Part shown: positions 56,662 through 64,000 of the stretch, one piece after another
Position numbering within the stretch: position 1 is the first letter of the stretch
Layout: every line of letters starts with the position of its first letter
Source of the DNA: Pseudomonas sp. PDM05
GTDB lineage: Bacteria > Pseudomonadota > Gammaproteobacteria > Pseudomonadales > Pseudomonadaceae
Assembly: GCF_014851685.1 (NCBI RefSeq)
Contig: NZ_JACVAC010000004.1
Span: 1-64,000, forward strand
DNA length: 64,000 nucleotides
Direction of reading: 5' to 3'
Translations under genes and position numbers: made by a program
The notes under the pieces: model-generated
Database searches by the model: none
What the model was told of the DNA's origin: nothing
The model's input: the letters and a program-made list of their open reading frames with translations, nothing else

Positions 56662-59601
56662 TCAGCTCAAGCCCAGCTCCTGCCAGATTCGCATCACCTG
56701 GCGCCGTTCGTCGGCAAACTGCTCGCCGGTCACCGTCCCCGCCTCGTTTTGCAACGCCTGGCGGTGCGCGGCGGAACGGTAGGCCTTATACACCTCGCGC
56801 AGCAGATGGGCATCGGCGGCGGGCATCAACCCCACCTGCTCCAGACCTTCCAGAATGCGGATATTGTCGGTGTAGCGCAGCAACGATGGATGTTGCGCAG
56901 ACCACGCCAAAGCCGCGTATTGCACCATAAATTCAATATCGACGATACCTCCGGCGTCCTGCTTGAGGTCGAACGCCACCGTGGCGTCGAAGGCATTGGC
57001 GCCGGTACCGGCCGCCGTGCCCTTGGTGCCCAGGTTGTCACGCATCTTGGCGCGCATCTCGCTGACCTCCTGGCGCAGCGTCGTCAGGTCGCGCTCACGC
57101 CCCAGCACCTTGGCCCGTACCTGCTCGAACGCATGGCCGACATCCTGGCTACCCACCAGCACCCGCGCGCGAATCAGAGCCTGATGCTCCCAGGTCCAGG
57201 CTTCGTTTTCCTGATAGCGCTCGAACGCGCCCAACGAACTGACCAGCAGCCCGGAGGCGCCGGACGGACGCAGGCGCATATCGACTTCGTACAACTGGCC
57301 GGAGTTGGTCTGGGTGGTCAGCAAGTGAATGATGCGCTGGCCCAGGCGCGTGAAGAACTGCGCACCATCAATCGGCTTGGCGCCATCGGTTTCGGCCTGG
57401 GGGTCACCGTCGTGGATGAACACCAGGTCCAGATCCGAACCATGCCCCAGTTCGATGCCGCCGACTTTCCCATAACCGACAATGATGAAGCCAGGATCGC
57501 ACAGGGTGCCGTCCACCCGCTGCGGTGAGCCGTGGCGCGCCACGGTCTGGCGCCAGGCCAGGGCCAGCACTTGTTCGAGGATGGCCTCGGCGAGCCAGGT
57601 CAGGTAGTCGCTGACTTTCATCAACGGCAGGCTGCCGGCGATTTCCGAGGCCGCGACGCGCAGGCGGTGGGCCAGTTTGAAGTGGCGCAGGGCTTCCATT
57701 TGTTGCTCGAGGTCGTCCTCGGGGATGCGCGTGAGGCGCTCGCGCAGTTCGGCCGCCAACTCAGGGGCCAACGGAGGCTTGAACAGACGGCCTTCGTTGA
57801 GCAATTCGTCGAGCAGCAACGGGAAGCGCGTGATCTGCTCGGCGATCCACGGGCTGGCGGCGCACAGGGTCAGCAGGCGGCGCAGGGCGTCGGGGTTTTC
57901 CGTGAGCAGCACCAGGTAGGCGGAACGACGGGCCACGGCTTCCACCAGCGGCAATACGCGCTCCAGCACCAGGTCCGGGTTGGCATGCTCGACGGCCTGG
58001 GCCAGCAGGCGCGGGATAAACGCATCCAGGCGCTCGCGACCGAGGCGCTGCATCGCACGCAATTGCGGGCTGCTGCGCAGGCCGGCCAAGGCCTTGAGGG
58101 CCTTGGGCGCGTCACTGAAACCGCCTTCGGCCAACTGACGGCAAGCGGCCTCTTCATCCTGGGACTCTTCCCACAGCGGCAACCACTCGCCGCCCACGAC
58201 CAACTCGCTTTCTTCGCCCTCTTCTTCATCCGGGTCGGCGATCACCTGACGGAAGTGCCAGTCCACTCGACCGCGCCAATACATCAAGCGCTCATGGAAG
58301 GCCGCCCAATCATCAAAGCCCAGAATGAAGGCAATACGCGCCTGATCTTCCTCGGTGTCCGGGAGCATTTGCGTCTGGCGGTCGGCAATCGCCTGGATCG
58401 CGTGTTCGGTGTAACGCAGGAATTCGTAGCCATCGCGCAACTCGGCGATCACCGCCGGCGGCAGGTAGCCCTGGCCTTCAAGGGTGCCAAGGACCTTGAG
58501 CAGCGGCCGTTGTTGCAAGCTGAGGTCGCGGCCGCCGTGGATCAGCTGGAAGGCCTGGGCGATGAACTCCACCTCGCGGATGCCGCCCGCGCCCAACTTG
58601 ATATTGTCGGCCATGCCCTTGCGCCGCACTTCCTGCTGGATCAGCTGTTTCATGGTGCGCAGCGCTTCGATGGCGGAGAAGTCCAGGTAACGGCGATAGA
58701 CGAACGGTCGCAGCATGTCGAGCAACTGCGCACCGGCCACCTGATCGCCCGCAACTACCCGCGCCTTGATCATGGCGTAGCGCTCCCAGTCGCGCCCCTG
58801 GTCCTGGTAATACTGCTCCAGCGCGTTGAAGCTGAGCACCAGCGAGCCCGACGAGCCATAAGGACGCAGGCGCATGTCGACGCGGAACACAAAACCGTCG
58901 ACGGTCATCGGATCGAGGGCCTTGATCAGTTTTTGACCAAGGCGAATAAAGAACTCCTGATTATCCAGCGCCCGCTTCACACCCACCGTTTCGCCGCCTT
59001 CGGGGTACGCGAAGATCAGGTCGATGTCCGATGACAGGTTCAGCTCCACCGCACCGAGCTTGCCCATGCCGAGGATGACCATGTGCTGCGGCTCACCGCT
59101 GCGCCGGCCGGTGGGGGTACCGAATTGTGTGCTGTGGCGCTGGTACAGCCATTGGTACGCCTGGTCGATGCTGGCGTCGGCCATGTCGGAGAGGTCGCGA
59201 CAGGTTTGTACCAGGTCTGCCTGGCGGGTCAGGTCGCGCCAGATGATGCGCACTTGATGACGGGTACGCTGGCGGCGCAGGACGCGGCCCAGCTCATCTT
59301 CTGTTTCAGCCTGTTGCACAGCGCCAGCAATCTGCCCACACAGCTCGCCGGGGGCGAAACCGCGGTCCAGCTCGCCCCAGGCCACCAGCTCCAGCAACAT
59401 CAAAGGGTCACGAACGCTCTGTTCAATCACGAAATCACTGGCGGCGCACACACGGGCAAAGTCGGCCCAGCGTTGCGGCGACCACGCAGAAAGGCCATGA
59501 TCGTCGCCCAGCGCGGCCACTGCGTCACGAAATGACTGCTCGGCCCGGCTGGCGTAAGGCAGGAGGATGGCCGGCAAGTTGGCCAGCGTTGGAAGGCTCA
59601 T
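56662..59601 (-). CDS. glnE: Bifunctional glutamine synthetase adenylyltransferase/deadenylyltransferase
   Basis: Product of 979 residues. It adenylylates glutamine synthetase under nitrogen excess and removes the AMP under limitation. Two nucleotidyltransferase domains are seen: the N-terminal one with LNLSSDIDLIFAYPEGG (deadenylylation) and the C-terminal one with GHGSDLDLVFIHDGD (adenylylation), each followed by a helical domain; RLRPYGSSGSLV and RLRPSGASGLLV repeat the pattern. Length is normal. Divergent from aceE. Confidence 0.96.
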   Translation of the reverse strand: MSLPTLANLPAILLPYASRAEQSFRDAVAALGDDHGLSAWSPQRWADFARVCAASDFVIEQSVRDPLMLLELVAWGELDRGFAPGELCGQIAGAVQQAETEDELGRVLRRQRTRHQVRIIWRDLTRQADLVQTCRDLSDMADASIDQAYQWLYQRHSTQFGTPTGRRSGEPQHMVILGMGKLGAVELNLSSDIDLIFAYPEGGETVGVKRALDNQEFFIRLGQKLIKALDPMTVDGFVFRVDMRLRPYGSSGSLVLSFNALEQYYQDQGRDWERYAMIKARVVAGDQVAGAQLLDMLRPFVYRRYLDFSAIEALRTMKQLIQQEVRRKGMADNIKLGAGGIREVEFIAQAFQLIHGGRDLSLQQRPLLKVLGTLEGQGYLPPAVIAELRDGYEFLRYTEHAIQAIADRQTQMLPDTEEDQARIAFILGFDDWAAFHERLMYWRGRVDWHFRQVIADPDEEEGEESELVVGGEWLPLWEESQDEEAACRQLAEGGFSDAPKALKALAGLRSSPQLRAMQRLGRERLDAFIPRLLAQAVEHANPDLVLERVLPLVEAVARRSAYLVLLTENPDALRRLLTLCAASPWIAEQITRFPLLLDELLNEGRLFKPPLAPELAAELRERLTRIPEDDLEQQMEALRHFKLAHRLRVAASEIAGSLPLMKVSDYLTWLAEAILEQVLALAWRQTVARHGSPQRVDGTLCDPGFIIVGYGKVGGIELGHGSDLDLVFIHDGDPQAETDGAKPIDGAQFFTRLGQRIIHLLTTQTNSGQLYEVDMRLRPSGASGLLVSSLGAFERYQENEAWTWEHQALIRARVLVGSQDVGHAFEQVRAKVLGRERDLTTLRQEVSEMRAKMRDNLGTKGTAAGTGANAFDATVAFDLKQDAGGIVDIEFMVQYAALAWSAQHPSLLRYTDNIRILEGLEQVGLMPAADAHLLREVYKAYRSAAHRQALQNEAGTVTGEQFADERRQVMRIWQELGLS

Positions 59602-59804
59602 GGTCTATCCTTGATCGGCGCGTAATTGACTGATTGCGGTGCCGACAAGAACCCCACGCGGCGACGAACTGTCGAACAAAGGTTATAAATAGCTGAAAAT
59701 TCATATTTTTTGGCAGGCAACATTAAACTTCTACCTTTTCTTGTCTGCAAAAGATCAACATTAACGATTATGCTCACCAGCCAGACCGAGCAATCCGCTC
59801 TGTC

Positions 59805-59832
59805 TTGTGTAGTTTTACTACTCGTATATACA
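59805..59832 (+). promoter_or_regulatory. Possible sigma-70 promoter of aceE
   Basis: TTGTGT (59805-59810), 16-nt spacer, TATACA (59827-59832). The -35 box overlaps the first palindrome described at 59808. The whole gap 59602-59984 is AT-rich compared with its surroundings; apart from this and the two palindromes I see no other definable element in it, and the glnE promoter is not clear. Confidence 0.4.
59808..59822. promoter_or_regulatory. Palindromic operator 1 upstream of aceE (HexR-like)
   Basis: TGTAGT-TTT-ACTACT, 11 of 12 arm positions symmetrical. The HexR consensus as I recall it is TGTAAT-N3-ATTACA, so this is close but differs in both arms. Overlaps the proposed -35 box. Confidence 0.55.
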
Positions 59833-59859
59833 TTCGAAAGGCTGAAATGGCCGACGATT

Positions 59860-59874
59860 TGTAGTAAAACTACA
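59860..59874. promoter_or_regulatory. Palindromic operator 2 upstream of aceE (HexR-like)
   Basis: TGTAGT-AAA-ACTACA, a perfect inverted repeat. Its centre is 52 bp from that of operator 1, about five helical turns, so one regulator could bind both sites on the same DNA face or loop between them. Confidence 0.6.
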
Positions 59875-59984
59875 GGACGCCGAAGCAACCTTCGGCCATC
59901 CAAGAATTTATGTCGTCTGCCCACAAGGCCAGTCGCAAACTTCAGGCAACCGATTCTGGTAGCCTTTCCGCCCTGGAGCAAGCC

Positions 59985-62630
59985 ATGCAAGACCTCGATC
60001 CCGTCGAAACCCAGGAATGGCTGGACGCCCTGGAATCGGTTCTCGACAAAGAAGGCGAAGACCGTGCTCACTACCTGATGACCCGTATGGGCGAACTCGC
60101 AACCCGCAGCGGTTCGCAATTGCCTTACGCCATCACCACGCCATACCGCAATACCATCCCCGTTACCCACGAAGCACGCATGCCTGGCGACCTGTTCATG
60201 GAACGCCGCATTCGCTCGCTGGTACGTTGGAACGCCATGGCGATGGTAATGCGCACGAATCTGAAAGATTCGGACCTGGGCGGTCACATCTCCAGCTTCG
60301 CTTCCAGCGCAACCCTGTATGACATCGGCTTCAACTACTTCTTCCAGGCCCCGACCGACGAACACGGCGGCGACCTGATCTACTTCCAGGGCCACACCTC
60401 GCCAGGCGTCTATGCCCGCGCGTTCATGGAAGGTCGCATCAGCGAAGAACAAATGAACAACTTCCGCCAGGAAGTGGACGGTCAGGGCCTGTCGTCCTAC
60501 CCGCACCCTTGGCTGATGCCTGATTTCTGGCAGTTCCCGACCGTTTCCATGGGTCTGGGTCCGATCCAGGCGATCTACCAGGCACGTTTCATGAAGTACC
60601 TGGAAGCCCGTGGCTTCATCCCTGAAGGCAAGCAGAAAGTCTGGTGCTTCCTGGGCGATGGCGAGTGTGACGAGCCGGAATCCCTGGGCGCCATCTCCCT
60701 GGCCGGCCGCGAGAAGCTCGACAACCTGATCTTCGTCATCAACTGCAACCTGCAGCGCCTCGACGGCCCGGTTCGCGGCAACGGCAAGATCATCCAGGAA
60801 CTCGAAGGCGTGTTCCGCGGTGCTCAGTGGAACGTGACCAAAGTCATCTGGGGCCGTTTCTGGGACCCACTGCTGGCCAAGGACGTCGACGGCATCCTGC
60901 AACGTCGCATGGACGAAGTCATCGACGGCGAGTACCAGAACTACAAAGCCAAAGACGGCGCGTTCGTACGTGAACACTTCTTCAACACGCCTGAACTGAA
61001 GGCGATGGTTGCAGACCTGTCCGACGACGAGATCTGGAAACTCAACCGTGGCGGCCACGACCCGTACAAGGTCTACGCGGCGTACCACGAAGCGGTGAAC
61101 CACAAGGAACAACCGACCGTCATCCTGGCCAAGACCATCAAGGGTTATGGCACCGGCGCCGGCGAAGCGAAGAACACCGCGCACAACACCAAGAAAGTCG
61201 ACGTCGACAGCCTGAAGTTGTTCCGTGACCGCTTCGACATCCCGGTCAAGGACGAAGAGCTGGAAAACCTGCCGTTCTTCAAGCCGGAAGAAGGCAGCGC
61301 CGAAGCCCGCTACCTGAGCGAGCGTCGCAGTGCACTGGGCGGTTTCGTGCCACAGCGCCGCGCCAACAGCTTTGCCGTACCGACCCCGGACCTGAGCACG
61401 CTCAAGGCCATCCTGGATGGCTCGGGCGACCGTGAAATCTCCACCACCATGGCCTTCGTGCGTATCCTGGCGCAGCTGGTCAAGGACAAGGACATCGGCC
61501 CGCGCATCGTCCCGATCATCCCGGACGAAGCCCGTACCTTCGGTATGGAAGGCATGTTCCGTCAGTTGGGCATCTACTCCTCCGTCGGCCAGCTCTACGA
61601 GCCAGTCGATAAAGACCAGGTGATGTTCTACAAGGAAGACAAGAAGGGCCAGATCCTCGAAGAAGGCATCAACGAAGCGGGCGCCATGAGCTCCTTCATC
61701 GCTGCCGGTACTTCGTACTCCAGCCACAACCAGCCAATGCTGCCGTTCTACATCTTCTACTCGATGTTCGGTTTCCAGCGTATTGGCGACCTGGCTTGGG
61801 CAGCCGGCGACAGCCGTACCCGTGGCTTCCTGATCGGCGGTACTGCCGGCCGGACCACGCTGAACGGCGAAGGCCTGCAACACGAAGACGGTCACAGCCA
61901 CATCCTGGCTGCCACCATCCCGAACTGCCGCACCTTTGATCCAACCTACGGCTACGAGCTGGCGGTGATCATCCAGGACGGCATGAAGAAGATGACCGAA
62001 GAGCAGCAGGACGTTTTCTACTACATCACCGTGATGAACGAGTCCTACCAGCAGCCAGCCATGCCGGCCGGTGTCGAGGAAGGCATCATCAAGGGCATGT
62101 ACCTGCTCGAAGAAGACACCAAGGAAGCAGCGCACCACGTACAGCTGATGGGCTCCGGCACCATCCTGCGCGAAGTGCGTGAAGCGGCGAAGATCCTGCG
62201 TGAAGAGTTCAATGTCGGCGCTGACGTGTGGAGCGTTACCAGCTTCAACGAACTGCGTCGCGATGGCCTGGCCGTAGAGCGCAGCAACCGCCTCAAACCT
62301 GGTCAGAAACCTGCGAAGAGCTACGTCGAAGAGTGCCTGGCCGGCCGCAAGGGTCCAGTCATTGCCTCTACCGACTACATGAAGCTGTTCGCTGAACAAA
62401 TTCGCCAGTGGGTCCCGTCCAAGGAATTCAAAGTCCTGGGCACCGACGGTTTCGGCCGCAGTGACAGCCGCAAGAAGCTGCGTCACTTCTTCGAAGTCGA
62501 CCGTCACTTCGTGGTGTTGGCAGCCCTGGAAGCCTTGGCTGACCGCGGTGAGATCGAACCCAAGGTGGTAGCAGACGCTATCGTCAAGTTCGGTATCAAC
62601 CCGGACAAACGCAACCCACTGGACTGCTGA
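59985..62630 (+). CDS. aceE: Pyruvate dehydrogenase E1 component
   Basis: Product of 881 residues from ATG 59985 behind GGAGC; this matches the MQDLDPVETQEW start of the P. aeruginosa protein. The frame is open upstream to an ATG at 59910 (25 more codons), which is less likely. It decarboxylates pyruvate and acetylates the lipoyl groups of AceF. The homodimeric-type thiamine diphosphate motif GDGECDEPES through NCNLQRLDGPV is clear. The frame is intact. aceF begins 12 nt after the stop. Confidence 0.97.
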   Translation: MQDLDPVETQEWLDALESVLDKEGEDRAHYLMTRMGELATRSGSQLPYAITTPYRNTIPVTHEARMPGDLFMERRIRSLVRWNAMAMVMRTNLKDSDLGGHISSFASSATLYDIGFNYFFQAPTDEHGGDLIYFQGHTSPGVYARAFMEGRISEEQMNNFRQEVDGQGLSSYPHPWLMPDFWQFPTVSMGLGPIQAIYQARFMKYLEARGFIPEGKQKVWCFLGDGECDEPESLGAISLAGREKLDNLIFVINCNLQRLDGPVRGNGKIIQELEGVFRGAQWNVTKVIWGRFWDPLLAKDVDGILQRRMDEVIDGEYQNYKAKDGAFVREHFFNTPELKAMVADLSDDEIWKLNRGGHDPYKVYAAYHEAVNHKEQPTVILAKTIKGYGTGAGEAKNTAHNTKKVDVDSLKLFRDRFDIPVKDEELENLPFFKPEEGSAEARYLSERRSALGGFVPQRRANSFAVPTPDLSTLKAILDGSGDREISTTMAFVRILAQLVKDKDIGPRIVPIIPDEARTFGMEGMFRQLGIYSSVGQLYEPVDKDQVMFYKEDKKGQILEEGINEAGAMSSFIAAGTSYSSHNQPMLPFYIFYSMFGFQRIGDLAWAAGDSRTRGFLIGGTAGRTTLNGEGLQHEDGHSHILAATIPNCRTFDPTYGYELAVIIQDGMKKMTEEQQDVFYYITVMNESYQQPAMPAGVEEGIIKGMYLLEEDTKEAAHHVQLMGSGTILREVREAAKILREEFNVGADVWSVTSFNELRRDGLAVERSNRLKPGQKPAKSYVEECLAGRKGPVIASTDYMKLFAEQIRQWVPSKEFKVLGTDGFGRSDSRKKLRHFFEVDRHFVVLAALEALADRGEIEPKVVADAIVKFGINPDKRNPLDC

Positions 62631-62641
62631 GGAGACTTTTT

Positions 62642-64000
62642 GTGAGCGAACTCATTCGCGTACCTGACATCGGCAGCGGTGAAGGTGAAGTAATCGAGCT
62701 GTTTGTGAAGGTCGGCGACACCGTCGAAGCCGACCAGAGCATCCTGACCCTGGAATCGGACAAGGCGAGCATGGAAATCCCTGCTCCCAAGGCCGGCGTG
62801 GTCAAGAGCCTGAAAGTGAAGCTGGGCGACCGCCTGAAAGAAGGCGACGAACTGCTGGAACTGGAAATCGAAGGTGCCGCTGATGCGACCCCTGCTCCAG
62901 CGGCTGCTCCGGCTGCCGCTGCTGCACCGGCGCCTGCCGAGAAGCCAGCCGAGGCCCCTGCGGCCCCGGCTGCTGCTCCGGCCGCCGCTTCGGTCCAGGA
63001 CATCCACGTGCCGGACATCGGTTCGTCGGGCAAGGCCAAGATCATCGAGCTGCTGGTCAAGGTCGGCGATACCGTCGAAGCCGACCAGTCGCTGATCACC
63101 CTGGAGTCCGACAAGGCCTCCATGGAAATCCCCTCGCCGGCTGCCGGTGTGGTGGAAAGCATCGCGGTCAAGCTGGAAGACGAAGTCGGCACTGGCGACT
63201 TCATCCTCAAGCTCAAAGTACAAGGTGCTGCGCCTGCTGCTGCCCCTGCCCCGGCTGCTCCAGCGGCCAAGGCTGAAGCGGCTCCGGCTGCTGCCGCGCC
63301 TGCACCTGCTGCAAAAGCCGAGGCCGCTCCGGCCCCTGTGGCTGCCGCACCTGCACCAAGCGGTGCCAAGGTTCACGCCGGCCCTGCCGTGCGTCAGCTG
63401 GCCCGTGAGTTCGGCGTCGAGCTGAACGCCGTCGCGGCTACCGGCCCTCACGGCCGTGTGCTGAAGGAAGACGTACAGGCTTACGTCAAGGCCATGATGC
63501 AGAAAGCCAAGGAAGCTCCGGCTGCCGGCGGCGCTACTGGCGGTTCGGGCATTCCGCCGATCCGCACCGTGGACTTCAGCCGCTTCGGCGAAATCGAAGA
63601 AGTGCCGATGACCCGCCTGATGCAAATCGGCGCGGCCGGCCTGCACGCCAGCTACCTGAACATCCCGCACGTGACCCAGTTCGACCAGGCCGACATCACC
63701 GACCTGGAAGCTTTCCGCGTTGCGCAGAAAGCCGTGGCTGAAAAAGCCGGCGTGAAACTGACCGTGCTGCCACTGCTGCTCAAGGCCTGCGCGCACCTGC
63801 TCAAGGAGTTGCCGGACTTCAACGCCTCGCTGGCACCAAGCGGCAAGGCGATCATCCGCAAGAAGTACGTGCACATCGGCTTTGCCGTCGACACCCCGGA
63901 TGGCCTGCTGGTACCGGTCATCAAGAACGTCGACCAGAAGAGCCTGCTGCAACTGGCTGCCGAAGCGGCTGCGCTGGCCGCCAAGGCCCGCGACAAGAAG
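62642..64000 (+). CDS. aceF: Dihydrolipoyllysine acetyltransferase (pyruvate dehydrogenase E2), 3' truncated by window
   Basis: The first 453 codons are in the window; the end is off the right edge. GTG start behind GAGGAGA, which overlaps the aceE stop. Two lipoyl domains (about 1-78 and 120-196), each with the lipoylated Lys in ESDKASMEIP, are joined by Ala/Pro-rich flexible linkers. The E1/E3-binding domain follows (HAGPAVRQLAREFGVEL, ATGPHGRVLKEDV), then the start of the catalytic acetyltransferase core. The catalytic HxxxD is beyond the window. Two lipoyl domains is usual for Pseudomonas, compared with three in E. coli. Confidence 0.97.
   Translation, partial: MSELIRVPDIGSGEGEVIELFVKVGDTVEADQSILTLESDKASMEIPAPKAGVVKSLKVKLGDRLKEGDELLELEIEGAADATPAPAAAPAAAAAPAPAEKPAEAPAAPAAAPAAASVQDIHVPDIGSSGKAKIIELLVKVGDTVEADQSLITLESDKASMEIPSPAAGVVESIAVKLEDEVGTGDFILKLKVQGAAPAAAPAPAAPAAKAEAAPAAAAPAPAAKAEAAPAPVAAAPAPSGAKVHAGPAVRQLAREFGVELNAVAATGPHGRVLKEDVQAYVKAMMQKAKEAPAAGGATGGSGIPPIRTVDFSRFGEIEEVPMTRLMQIGAAGLHASYLNIPHVTQFDQADITDLEAFRVAQKAVAEKAGVKLTVLPLLLKACAHLLKELPDFNASLAPSGKAIIRKKYVHIGFAVDTPDGLLVPVIKNVDQKSLLQLAAEAAALAAKARDKK

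Noticed and set aside
59910..59984. Upstream ATG extending aceE by 25 codons
   Set aside because: The inner ATG at 59985 has a GGAGC ribosome site and matches the known N-terminus of the family.
59598..62507. 969-codon open frame antisense to aceE
   Set aside because: It is a shadow of a highly expressed high-GC gene. The aceE protein on the other strand is intact and conserved, while the antisense product resembles nothing I know.

Overview
The window looks like chromosome from a Pseudomonas of the fluorescens group. Supporting this are high-GC coding sequence with C/G-ending codons, dense gene packing, many copies of a REP-type palindrome (core GTGGGAGCGGGCTTG), and gene order close to what I remember of the P. 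aeruginosa PA4951-PA5016 region (orn, rsgA, motAB, rhdA, psd, serB, parC, parE, cpdA, nudF, thiC, tolC, waaA, hldE, msbA, waaL, LPS core genes, glnE, aceEF). This assignment rests on recognised proteins and synteny from memory; no database search was run.

Layout. 1-175: edge sequence with an inverted repeat and a twin direct repeat that may be the end of an insertion sequence. 176-10304: housekeeping genes (orn, rsgA, motA-motB, an HDOD protein, rhdA, psd, serB and an AhpA/YtjB-type membrane protein). 10512-19466: a leftward block with a PqiC-like lipoprotein, parC, a secreted phytase-esterase-like protein, parE, yqiA, cpdA, a DUF1249 protein and nudF. It matches the enterobacterial nudF-yqiB-cpdA-yqiA-parE order, and tolC is still nearby. 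19658-25535: a DUF3298-type lipoprotein, the thiamine genes cytX and thiC behind a TPP riboswitch, and tolC. 25673-31343: waaA, a LysR regulator, an SMR efflux protein, an FAD oxidoreductase, an aldo/keto reductase and an unrecognised protein with a Nudix-like motif.

31484-56607 is a lipopolysaccharide locus read almost wholly leftward. It covers heptose supply and transfer (hldE, waaC, waaF), outer-core glycosyltransferases (waaG, wapH-like and three more), a series of core kinases (waaP, wapP, wapQ, a two-domain kinase and a small WaaP-like protein), a carbamoyltransferase, a Mig-14 family protein, a DnpA-like deacetylase, the flippase msbA and the O-antigen ligase waaL. The products would build, phosphorylate, decorate, flip and cap lipid A-core. 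The locus is split by a rightward TonB-dependent receptor gene and a 1.5-kb tandem array of REP doublets with a 163-bp period (48117-49633), the most striking non-coding structure here.

56662-64000: glnE leftward, then a divergent regulatory region with two near-identical palindromes (TGTAGT-N3-ACTACA type, HexR-like), then aceE and the start of aceF, which runs off the window. No rRNA, tRNA or CRISPR array was seen.
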